This document shows positions 1-7,095 of a stretch of 58,888 bases of DNA, piece after piece. The notes under the pieces are model-generated. The model was given only the letters and a program-made list of their open reading frames with translations. It had not been told where the DNA came from and ran no database searches. The DNA is from Colwellia sp. (GTDB lineage Bacteria > Pseudomonadota > Gammaproteobacteria > Enterobacterales > Alteromonadaceae). The position numbers and the translations under genes were made by a program. Location: assembly GCA_026196955.1 (NCBI GenBank), contig JAPHTO010000076.1:1-58888 (forward strand), in the 5' to 3' direction. Every line of letters starts with the position of its first letter. Positions within the stretch are counted from its first letter, which is position 1.

Positions 1-756
1 ACAAATATCAATTTAGTCATTGCCGCTACTGATGATATGGCGGTAAATAAAGCCATTTATCAAGAAGCGACACCGCTAAATATTTTAACCAATGTTGTTG
101 ATCAGCCTGAGCTCTGTACCTATATTACCCCGGCAATTATTGATAGAAGCCCGATGATTATCGCCCTATCAAGCTCAGGCAGCTCGCCAATATTAATTCG
201 TATGCTTAGAGAGCAAATAGAAAAAACCTTACCGCAAGCCTATGGAAAATTAGCTGATTTTTCTCACAAGTTTCGAGATCACGTTAAAGCGCGAGTGAAA
301 GGATTACGTAACCGCCGCAGCTTTTGGGAGAACACCCTAAGAGGCCCAATAGGTCAAGCGGTACTTGATGGCAAGCAACAACAAGCCGAGCAGCAATTAA
401 TTGCCAGCATAAAACAAGAAATAGCGCCTCCTTCAGGGGAAATCATTTTTATTCAAACAAAAGACGGTAATCCTGATAACTTAACCTTAAGTGCCCATCG
501 TGCTATGCAGTTTACTGATGCTGTGTTCTATGATGAAGACGTTAATACTGACTTAATTGAATATGTTCGCCGCGATGCAGAGAAGTTTCCACAAGAAATC
601 TCATCAAGCATATTAATTAATTATCAACATGCCATAGAGTTGGCGAAGCAGGGGCAGAAAGTTATCTATTTACTAGCCGGTAATGATCCCCTGCCGCAAA
701 ATGAAGCACTGACACATAGCGGTATAATAACTCATGCTCATGTTTGTGGGGATTAG
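1..756 (+). CDS. cysG: Siroheme synthase, 5'-truncated by the window edge, with a vestigial methyltransferase half
   Basis: The reading frame is open from base 1, so the true start lies outside the window. The first ~140 visible residues match the CysG N-terminal half (precorrin-2 dehydrogenase/sirohydrochlorin ferrochelatase): LVIAATDD, NVVDQPELC, IIDRSPMIIALSS and the FWE segment are all recognisable. This enzyme oxidises precorrin-2 with NAD and inserts iron to make siroheme for sulfite and nitrite reductases. From about base 436 the protein resembles the start of the SUMT (uroporphyrinogen-III methyltransferase) domain (GEIIFIQ, LTLSAHRAMQFTDAVFYD, YVRRDAE), but it stops after ~105 residues where a full domain has ~240. 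The glycine-rich SAM motifs GAGPGD and GGDPF are replaced by QTKDGNP and AGNDPL. Methyltransferase activity is therefore unlikely and must come from another gene. The identity of the N-terminal half is secure; loss of the second activity is inferred. Confidence 0.9.
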   Translation, partial: TNINLVIAATDDMAVNKAIYQEATPLNILTNVVDQPELCTYITPAIIDRSPMIIALSSSGSSPILIRMLREQIEKTLPQAYGKLADFSHKFRDHVKARVKGLRNRRSFWENTLRGPIGQAVLDGKQQQAEQQLIASIKQEIAPPSGEIIFIQTKDGNPDNLTLSAHRAMQFTDAVFYDEDVNTDLIEYVRRDAEKFPQEISSSILINYQHAIELAKQGQKVIYLLAGNDPLPQNEALTHSGIITHAHVCGD

Positions 757-761
757 CTAAG
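743..761 (+). repeat. Left copy of a 19-bp direct repeat
   Basis: TTTGTGGGGATTAGCTAAG covers the last codons and stop of cysG. A copy with one mismatch (G to A at position 8) lies at 1593-1611, so the two bracket the whole DUF6445 gene. This resembles the outcome of an insertion that rebuilt the gene end, but a chance or older duplication is possible. Confidence 0.6.
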
Positions 762-776
762 AAAATATAAATAAGA

Positions 777-1484
777 TCACTTGGTGTGCCAAAAAAAAGT
801 CACTGCAAGGCGTTTATCTCTTTTTTCTTTGCCGAAATATCCGCTTGCGCTATGTGCTATGTTACCTTTAAATAATATTAGTCGATTAAATTTATTTTCA
901 ATCGCCACATCTTCATACCAAGCACTTGGTGGCAAACTGTCAGTTTTCAATGCATCAACCAAATTATGATAGGGTGCTTTTACTATATTGCCACCTGCAG
1001 CACCATTTGCATATTTCAGTCGATAAAAGGAAGTGCCTGAGTTCGGCTGAGGATTTTGACTTAAATAAAGCACTGCACCATATTCACACAACTGCCTATT
1101 ATCAACATGAGGCCTTGCAGCCCCTTCCTCTGAGCCAACTAAAATAGCCCAATTACTATTAACAATAACCTTATCTGATTCAGCAACCGACAATGACTTT
1201 TTGTCAATCTGTTGTTTCACCCATAACTCTACCTTTTCTAACTCGCTTTTTTTCAATGCTTTTCTGGTACGCATGCCTGGCCAAAGTTCATTAGTATAAG
1301 GACTTCCCAGAATCCATTTGCTCTTATTAAAACACCTGTTAGCAATTTTAACTGCTTCGGCTTGCGAAAAAAAATTATCCTCAACCCAGTAGTTAACACC
1401 CAACTCAGGTTTTTCATATGGCAATGTTGGCGAACCAAATGGAACATCAGGCAAAATCATTTGATCGGTATATTTTTCATGCAT
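777..1484 (-). CDS. DUF6445 family protein, putative 2-oxoglutarate/Fe(II) oxygenase-like
   Basis: A 235-residue soluble protein without a signal peptide. It shows the facial-triad pattern of the double-stranded beta-helix oxygenases: H126-x-D128 in RPHVDNRQLCEYGAVLYLS, a distal H211 in KGNIAHSASGYFG and R225 in KRLAVTFFW, which could bind the 2-oxoglutarate carboxylate. This layout matches DUF6445 proteins, often found near flavin-dependent tryptophan halogenases and TonB receptors; the substrate is unknown and no halogenase is seen here. The ATG at 1484 is the first in frame, but no good ribosome site precedes it. An 11-bp inverted repeat lies just upstream, and the gene sits between two copies of a 19-bp repeat, so it may be a late arrival. 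Family assignment is from memory; the catalytic function is inferred. Confidence 0.7.
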   Translation of the reverse strand: MHEKYTDQMILPDVPFGSPTLPYEKPELGVNYWVEDNFFSQAEAVKIANRCFNKSKWILGSPYTNELWPGMRTRKALKKSELEKVELWVKQQIDKKSLSVAESDKVIVNSNWAILVGSEEGAARPHVDNRQLCEYGAVLYLSQNPQPNSGTSFYRLKYANGAAGGNIVKAPYHNLVDALKTDSLPPSAWYEDVAIENKFNRLILFKGNIAHSASGYFGKEKRDKRLAVTFFWHTK

Positions 1485-1495
1485 AAAATGAAAAT

Positions 1496-1539
1496 CACTA
1501 TAAATTAAATTGTTTAGAATAACTTAACAATTTATAGTG
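1496..1539. repeat. Inverted repeat upstream of the DUF6445 gene
   Basis: CACTATAAATT at 1496-1506 is the exact reverse complement of AATTTATAGTG at 1529-1539, with 22 bases between. It begins 12 bases upstream of the DUF6445 start codon, so it could be an operator or a 5'-leader hairpin. Function is not shown by the sequence. Confidence 0.5.
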
Positions 1540-1592
1540 CTGAATGAAATAGCAGCTTAAATAAAACGTATCTAACTATACATTCAACACAC

Positions 1593-1611
1593 TTTGTGGA
1601 GATTAGCTAAG
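1593..1611 (+). repeat. Right copy of the 19-bp direct repeat
   Basis: TTTGTGGAGATTAGCTAAG matches 743-761 at 18 of 19 positions. Read in the cysG sense it again encodes Cys-Gly-Asp-stop, as if the 3' end of cysG had been copied 850 bases downstream. Confidence 0.6.
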
Positions 1612-1794
1612 TAACCTCTTTGGTTTCCGACAGCGTCACAGCTAATTTCAACGAGTTTTTTCATTTAGTTCATGATGATACGACCACATAAAAAAGCAAA
1701 ACAAAGTTGGAGTGTCCGCCCTGCTTATGCTTTAAATGTAAAGCATCTATAACGCAATATAGTTTTGTAGCGCCGCTATTAAAGTACAAGGCTA

Positions 1795-1826
1795 ATATAT
1801 CGCCCCTCGACCTTGGGGCGATATAT
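1795..1826 (-). terminator. Hairpin after the porin-imelysin-DUF1111 operon
   Basis: ATATATCGCCCC (1795-1806) pairs perfectly with GGGGCGATATAT (1815-1826) across an 8-base loop, 14 bases past the DUF1111 stop codon. There is no strong U tract, so it may stabilise the 3' end rather than act as a classic intrinsic terminator. Confidence 0.6.
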
Positions 1827-1839
1827 CTACAAAATAATT

Positions 1840-3450
1840 TTACAATGACATCACAAAATCAATAAGGGCTTGGCGCTCTGTTTTGGCTAACGCCATAAAA
1901 TCACTTTTACTTTGTGCAGCTTCGCCGCCATGCCACAAAATAGCTTCTTCAATGCTTGCTGCACGACCATCATGTAAAAAACCTGCGGCGGGATTTACCG
2001 TTTTAGTCAAACCTATTCCCCATAATGGTCTTGTTTTCCATTCTCGGCCACTCGCGGTAAAGTCACGGCGATTATCCGCTAATTCCTCGCCCATATCATG
2101 TAATAACATATCAGTGAAAGGGTAAATATGCTGATCTTTTAGCGCTTCAGGTGCTGTTAAGCCACCAACAAGTAAATCGCCCGTTGCAGTAGTAAAATCA
2201 GGTTGATGGCAAGAAGTACAATTAACTTGGCTAAATAGCTGTGCGCCTGCAATCACAGATGCATCTTCAATATTACGCCTAGCGGGTACTGCTAACGTTT
2301 CAGCATAAAACACCACTTCATCTGAAAATGTCTGAGAGGCCTCGGTATTGCCTTGCTCATCAAGGCCAGTATCTGTAAATCCTGTTCGCGCTAAATAACT
2401 TTCATGCAGCGGTGTATTGGCTATACTTTCTTCGGGGAAAAGTGGATTAGTTATTCCCATATCTCCACGTAAAGCGCCTAGTGATTGAACACGTACGCTT
2501 GGAGTACTCGCTTTCCAACCAAAACGACCTAAAGATACAGGAATGAGATCATTATTTTTCGCTTTCACGGGATCAAACACCCAGTTTGGTCGACCTGAGA
2601 TTCCATCACCATTCGCATCCTCTTCATCGGCAAGCGCTAAAATGTCTGCTTCACGGATCAATTCTAATAAGCCCAAACCAAATACAGGCATACCATTTCT
2701 TGGGCTGTAACGAACATCGGCTTGTAAAATAGCACTATTTAAACGATTTCCAGCACTCACATCATAAGGCTGCTCGATGGTAAAGGTAGGTTTTTTAAGT
2801 TCGACCGTACTACCATCTTCATAAGTTACTGTTGAATATTCATAAGCAAGGTAAACATCTGCTTGACCAATAAAAGGATTTTCTTGCCAATCTTCTCTGG
2901 CTTTTAAAACACCACGATGAAATAGCTGTGTACCAAAGCCGTCAACACCAACATTTTTACAATAATTATTTGTTATTGATGGCTCTGTGCATAAGCCATC
3001 ATCTATACTCATGCGTAAAAAGATACCAGCTTCAGGGCCTAACAGCACTCTATCTTGTCCTTGAGCTAAAGTGACTGTAGATGAGCGACCATCACGTTGA
3101 TGACATGAATTACAATCTTGGTTGTTAAATACGGGTCCTAAGCCGTCTAACTCAGGATGCTCAGTATTAGGTGCCGTTGTGAATGCGGTTTCAAAATGTG
3201 TATCACCCGTTAGGTGTTTATTTAATTCTTCATCGGTGAGATTAGGCATAGGCGTAGAAAAGCCATGACCTGAATCACTGGCATCGACGGCAGTGGCATC
3301 ACCACCCAGTTTACTCACATGGGTATAAGCAGCTTGTGGTTTTTCTTTAACAGTTTCATCTGAATTGCTTGAATTACAAGCAGAGATGATTAACGCACTT
3401 ATTATAACGATGACCAAATTTGGCCATTTAGCGTTATTTAAATTCTTCAT
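1840..3450 (-). CDS. Di-heme c-type lipoprotein, DUF1111 family (putative thiol oxidoreductase/peroxidase)
   Basis: A 536-residue exported lipoprotein. The ATG at 3450 is preferred over an upstream one because GGAAG lies 8 bases before it and the protein then begins with a proper lipoprotein signal: a hydrophobic run and lipobox ISAC with Cys25. Two CxxCH heme-attachment sites are present, CNSCH at residues 113-117 and CTSCH at 411-415, the usual arrangement in the DUF1111 di-heme family related to MauG/cytochrome c peroxidases. A DANGDGISGR segment near residue 279 looks like a calcium loop. It is the last gene of a leftward operon after porin and imelysin genes; imelysin-DUF1111 neighbours are common in marine bacteria and thought to serve iron handling. 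Family is secure, the reaction is not known. Confidence 0.88.
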   Translation of the reverse strand: MKNLNNAKWPNLVIVIISALIISACNSSNSDETVKEKPQAAYTHVSKLGGDATAVDASDSGHGFSTPMPNLTDEELNKHLTGDTHFETAFTTAPNTEHPELDGLGPVFNNQDCNSCHQRDGRSSTVTLAQGQDRVLLGPEAGIFLRMSIDDGLCTEPSITNNYCKNVGVDGFGTQLFHRGVLKAREDWQENPFIGQADVYLAYEYSTVTYEDGSTVELKKPTFTIEQPYDVSAGNRLNSAILQADVRYSPRNGMPVFGLGLLELIREADILALADEEDANGDGISGRPNWVFDPVKAKNNDLIPVSLGRFGWKASTPSVRVQSLGALRGDMGITNPLFPEESIANTPLHESYLARTGFTDTGLDEQGNTEASQTFSDEVVFYAETLAVPARRNIEDASVIAGAQLFSQVNCTSCHQPDFTTATGDLLVGGLTAPEALKDQHIYPFTDMLLHDMGEELADNRRDFTASGREWKTRPLWGIGLTKTVNPAAGFLHDGRAASIEEAILWHGGEAAQSKSDFMALAKTERQALIDFVMSL

Positions 3451-3533
3451 AGGGAATACTTCCAGAACATCTTCTATACAGATATGCATCCATGCACAAC
3501 ATTCTTCCTTGAAAAGAGATAATAATGACTAGA

Positions 3534-4679
3534 TTACTGTTGCCACTCTTGCAGCTTGGTTAATACATCATTTTCTAATGAGGTTTGCAGTGTTGATAAA
3601 GCATCAATTGCCGCTTGGATCCTTACCCTAGCATCAGCATCATTAATGGCTTGTCGAAAAGGTAAATCATTATCACCGGCAATTGCTTTTATGGCGGCAA
3701 TTGCCTCTGCTATTTCTGTATCGACACGCGTTGCTAAGACTTCATCAGCCGCCGCTACAAAGTCAATAATCCCTGCTTTATCTGCCTGCTCTGGAAACTC
3801 ACCACGGTAAACGTTTTGCACACCACGAATGTTATCGGTGAAATCAGCTAAAGAATTCCAGCTATACTGTGATTCCACTTTGCTGGTATCAATGTTATCA
3901 ATGCTGCTGCCAAAGGGCTCAGCTATTTTCCCGTTACCTACTTCGTCAACAATACCAATCATGCCATTAATTAGCTCTTCAACAACACCTAGCTGAGAAG
4001 CATAAACATCATTGTTTGCTGTCAGTAATAAGTCTTTGTATGCCACTGAATTTGTGTCATTTGGATCATTAGCCACTGTCCAAGCATCATATAAGGTTTG
4101 CGTATAGGATTTAAAAACTTCCACTGCTGCAGATAAATACTCTCGCTCAAGCGCTGTCATTTCTTCAATGCTTTTTTCATTATCAGCAACACCATCACCA
4201 AATAATAAATACTCCATGGTATGAAAACCTTGTACATCATCGTTAAAGGTTTTCAATTCATCAGCGCTAAAGCCTGTTTGAGCATCTAACAATGCTTGTA
4301 AATCACTGGTATTTAACGGCCAAGTATCTAAATGTGGGTCAATAGACAAAGCATCAACAGGGCCAAAAATATGTGATTCTCCTTGCTCCCAAGGTACTCG
4401 AACATCTTTCCATGCTTGCTGCGCTGCCGCTAAGTTTTCTGCTGTAGGTGTATTGACTAAGGTTTGGCTAGCAAGAAGAAAATCAGCCGCTTCATCATTA
4501 AGGCTTTGATAACCTGCCACAATGACATCATTGGTCAAATTAGTGATCATTTCTGTTGCTGCAAAGCTAAAGCCTGTTGGCTCAACGACTTTTTCCTCTT
4601 CTGATGATGAGCTACTACCACAGCCAGTAAGCGCAATGGTTGATATCGCGAGAGCGAGTATAGATTTTTTAAATATCAT
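3534..4679 (-). CDS. Imelysin-family lipoprotein (peptidase M75-like, iron-regulated IrpA type)
   Basis: A 381-residue lipoprotein with a signal peptide ending in lipobox LTGC (Cys20) followed by a Ser/Glu-rich linker. Imelysin hallmarks are present: the WKDVRVPWEQGESHIFGPVD segment (residues 90-109) and the GxHxxE motif as GFHTME at 151-156. Proteins of this group (IrpA, the EfeO C-terminal domain) bind iron or haem rather than acting as proven proteases. AAGGA lies 6 bases before the ATG. It is the middle gene between a porin and the DUF1111 di-heme lipoprotein, 35 bases after the porin stop. With Fur-box-like sites upstream of the porin, a role in periplasmic iron uptake is likely but inferred. 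Confidence 0.9.
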   Translation of the reverse strand: MIFKKSILALAISTIALTGCGSSSSSEEEKVVEPTGFSFAATEMITNLTNDVIVAGYQSLNDEAADFLLASQTLVNTPTAENLAAAQQAWKDVRVPWEQGESHIFGPVDALSIDPHLDTWPLNTSDLQALLDAQTGFSADELKTFNDDVQGFHTMEYLLFGDGVADNEKSIEEMTALEREYLSAAVEVFKSYTQTLYDAWTVANDPNDTNSVAYKDLLLTANNDVYASQLGVVEELINGMIGIVDEVGNGKIAEPFGSSIDNIDTSKVESQYSWNSLADFTDNIRGVQNVYRGEFPEQADKAGIIDFVAAADEVLATRVDTEIAEAIAAIKAIAGDNDLPFRQAINDADARVRIQAAIDALSTLQTSLENDVLTKLQEWQQ

Positions 4680-4714
4680 GTTGTGTCCTTTTAAGATTTA
4701 TTAGAATAGGTTGT

Positions 4715-6067
4715 TTATATTGAAAAGTAATAGCCCATAGATAAGCTGAAACTGCTGCTGTCATCTAAATTACTCTGTGCATGCATTTGCTGAGCAGCCT
4801 GAGCTTTTAAAACAAGGTTATCGATAGGAAAATAATTAATGCCAAAGGCGACGGATTGTTTGTTAAAACGTTCGGTTGCATTGCCTTGCTCAACCTTTTT
4901 AATTGGGTTGGCATATTCATAAGTTGTATATAAATAGAGTGGCTTAGTTAGGTTAAAAATATTTTGGCTATTAAAAGCCACCTCAACAAATGAAGACTCA
5001 GCTTCACTACCTAATTGAGAGAAGTTGCCTGGTTTAAGACCTGGCGTGGTTTTGTTGGCATTTGTAATGGCTTGGCTGTCATCTAAGCGACCAAACAGGT
5101 ACTGACCACGTACTAGCCAATTATCATAACTATAGGCACCATGAAGGCCAAAAATTGTCAGATTGCCATCACCTGAAACTTTGGTATTATTGTTGCGATT
5201 TCCTGATGTATCACCTGTATAAAAGCTAAAACCTACTCCTTTACCCGCTTTTACATCGCCATAATCTACGCGTAACGTTAACGCTAAGTCATCAGCATTG
5301 ACTTGTTCAAATCGCTTTTGATGTCCTGTTGACACCCAGCCATAGGTACGAAAATATTCAGAATTCAACCCAGTTGTAATCAGTGTTTGCGCTGTAAATC
5401 CTTGCCACTTGCTAATAAGGTTAAAGCCTGTTTCATGCCAAACTTGAGGAATTAATGTCGCCTCACTCCAATAACGCTGCGTAGAAAAATACTGGCTTGG
5501 TTTATGTAAATCAGTGCCTAAGCCAACAGGAACAAAAATATGCCCCATTTTTACGGTAAAAAACTCATTAGCCATGTATTTTGCTTGCAGCTTTTCAACA
5601 ATAATTTCGCCGCCTGCTTCAATTTCAGTTTCAAATTCACCAAATTCTTCAAAGCCATCGTATTCAAGAGCGGCGCCTGTACCGCCATGTTCATATTCAA
5701 GCTCAATCTCTACTTGCCATTTAAGATCAAAGTCGTAAACAAACTCTAAAACCACACGCTCTAAATCTGTAGTTGCTCGACGCTCTGGATTGGTATCTTG
5801 AATATTTCGATAAGTATCTTCACTTTTATAAAGCACACTACCATAGGAATTAATTTGCCATTTTTTATCACCAACATCTGTTTGTTTGGGGTGGCTAGGT
5901 GATGAGCCTTTTAATTCAGCTAATTCTTTTTCAATTAACCGTAATTGCTCTTGCTGCTGCTCAAGCGCTACTTGCAAGTTTTCTTCTGTAGTTTTTGCAG
6001 CGACAGCACAAAAACTGGTTAAGGAGATCATGCTATACGCCACTATAATTATCGTGATTCTTTTCAT
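4715..6067 (-). CDS. Outer-membrane porin with N-terminal coiled coil (phosphate-selective porin O/P-like)
   Basis: A 450-residue protein with a signal peptide cleaved near Ala-Val-Ala-Ala, then a short Glu/Gln-rich coiled coil (EENLQVALEQQQEQLRLIEK) and a beta-barrel body with alternating aromatic residues ending in Tyr-Tyr-Phe-Ser-Ile, the outer-membrane insertion type of terminus. The layout and segments such as VEIELEYEHGG and VKMGHIFVPVG fit the OprP/OprO-like porin superfamily. It is the first gene of a leftward operon with imelysin and di-heme lipoproteins. The region just upstream has two Fur-box-like sites, so iron or haem compounds are a better guess for its substrate than phosphate. 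Family is fairly sure; substrate is inferred. Confidence 0.8.
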   Translation of the reverse strand: MKRITIIIVAYSMISLTSFCAVAAKTTEENLQVALEQQQEQLRLIEKELAELKGSSPSHPKQTDVGDKKWQINSYGSVLYKSEDTYRNIQDTNPERRATTDLERVVLEFVYDFDLKWQVEIELEYEHGGTGAALEYDGFEEFGEFETEIEAGGEIIVEKLQAKYMANEFFTVKMGHIFVPVGLGTDLHKPSQYFSTQRYWSEATLIPQVWHETGFNLISKWQGFTAQTLITTGLNSEYFRTYGWVSTGHQKRFEQVNADDLALTLRVDYGDVKAGKGVGFSFYTGDTSGNRNNNTKVSGDGNLTIFGLHGAYSYDNWLVRGQYLFGRLDDSQAITNANKTTPGLKPGNFSQLGSEAESSFVEVAFNSQNIFNLTKPLYLYTTYEYANPIKKVEQGNATERFNKQSVAFGINYFPIDNLVLKAQAAQQMHAQSNLDDSSSFSLSMGYYFSI

Positions 6068-6084
6068 TAAACACCAAACGCAAA

Positions 6085-6099
6085 TGAGAATTAATATTA
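6085..6099. promoter_or_regulatory. Candidate Fur box 1
   Basis: TGAGAATTAATATTA agrees with the 7-1-7 Fur pattern TGATAAT-N-ATTATCA at 11 of 14 defined positions. It lies 18 bases upstream of the porin start codon on the leftward strand. Confidence 0.45.
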
Positions 6100-6139
6100 T
6101 TTAGTGCGATAATAATTACAAATAAATCCAATTGCAAGT

Positions 6140-6154
6140 GAGAATCGTTTTTAT
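6140..6154. promoter_or_regulatory. Candidate Fur box 2
   Basis: TGAGAATCGTTTTTA agrees with the 7-1-7 Fur pattern at about 10 of 14 positions. It begins 55 bases from the first site and repeats its TGAGAAT half. Confidence 0.4.
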
Positions 6155-6416
6155 TTACAATTAAGGTATAGAACGGAAAAACAACAACTGAATAATTTTT
6201 CTGAATAGACTTTTAGAAGAAACCAATATATAAATCAGCTTGCTTATGTCAGTTTATTTTACAAAGCTAAAAGTAGCACTCATCAATAACAACCTAATAG
6301 ACTGAAAACAAAAGACAATATAAATTTGGAATAAAAAATGCATAAGACATGTAAATACATGTTATTATTGTTATTAACGTATACAAGTTTGTTTAAAGAT
6401 GTCAAAAGGACATAAT

Positions 6417-6989
6417 ATGAAATCGATTACCACCCTTGCTTTATCTGCTTTACTCCTTTTAAGCTCCAATGCAAATGCAGGATTAATTGGTGTTAACTAT
6501 ATAGAAATAACCAATGAATTGAATACTTGGTTACAAGTAGCTGAGGTAGTAGCAACTGATATGTCAAACAATGATGTAGCACTTACTAGTGAAGGAGCTG
6601 TAGCAACAGCGCCAGATTCTTGGAGTGTAATATCTGGCCCTGAGAAAGCTATTGATGGTATCACTTTGGGCAATTATAGCTTAGGCCAAATATTTCATGA
6701 GGGTAGTAATAACACTCACGACACCTTAACAATCACTTTCGCTTCATTGCAAGAGCTAAATTCTATACAAGTTTTTGGGCGTACAGACTGTTGCCAAAAT
6801 CGTGATTTATTTCGCGTCACTTTTTTTGGTGAACAACAAAATGCTCTTTATTCAACGGTAATAGATTCAAGAACAAATGGCGTAGACCCTATTGTTGTGT
6901 TACCAAACACCCAAGTCCCAGAGCCTTCAACAATTGCTATTTTTGCATTAGGCCTTCTTGGATTAGCATCTCGTAAATATCAAAAATAA
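6417..6989 (+). CDS. PEP-CTERM sorting domain protein, secreted
   Basis: A 190-residue protein. The ATG at 6417 is chosen because AAGGA lies 6 bases upstream and a clean signal peptide (MKSITTLALSALLLLSSNANA) follows. The C-terminus is a textbook PEP-CTERM tail: VPEP at residues 167-170, a hydrophobic stretch IAIFALGLLGLA, then basic RKYQK. Such tails are cut and sorted by an exosortase (EpsH/XrtA) in bacteria that make exopolysaccharide. The middle, with SGPEKAIDG and a conserved FGRTDCCQNRDLF region, looks like a discoidin/galactose-binding beta sandwich. No exosortase is in the window. It stands alone between a divergent operon and its own terminator. Confidence 0.85.
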   Translation: MKSITTLALSALLLLSSNANAGLIGVNYIEITNELNTWLQVAEVVATDMSNNDVALTSEGAVATAPDSWSVISGPEKAIDGITLGNYSLGQIFHEGSNNTHDTLTITFASLQELNSIQVFGRTDCCQNRDLFRVTFFGEQQNALYSTVIDSRTNGVDPIVVLPNTQVPEPSTIAIFALGLLGLASRKYQK

Positions 6990-7021
6990 CCTAATTAAGA
7001 AGCCCCCACTTCTATCTAAAG

Positions 7022-7052
7022 AAAAACACCACTTCATTGAGTGGTGTTTTTT
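7022..7052 (+). terminator. Intrinsic terminator after the PEP-CTERM gene
   Basis: AACACCACT pairs with AGTGGTGTT across loop TCATTG, flanked by A and T runs, 32 bases past the stop codon. The flanking A run lets it also act on the leftward strand after the gamma-glutamyltransferase gene. Confidence 0.85.
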
Positions 7053-7095
7053 ATAGCTAATTTTTTGTAACATACCCTATTTTTAGTAGAGCAAG

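Larger units (their letters stand above)
1485..1839. other. Gene-free stretch between the DUF6445 gene and the di-heme lipoprotein gene
   Basis: These 355 bases hold an inverted repeat next to the DUF6445 start (1496-1539), the right copy of the 19-bp direct repeat (1593-1611) and a perfect 12-bp hairpin (1795-1826) at the end of the leftward iron operon. I see no coding potential in the rest. Confidence 0.6.
6068..6416. other. Divergent control region between the porin operon and the PEP-CTERM gene
   Basis: This 349-base AT-rich region holds two Fur-box-like sites near its left end (6085-6099 and 6140-6154) and the start signals of both neighbours. I see no small gene in it. Confidence 0.5.

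Noticed and set aside
781-1147. Two plus-strand open frames opposite the DUF6445 gene
   Set aside because: They are antisense shadows of a gene with a clear metal-binding motif order and have no family features.
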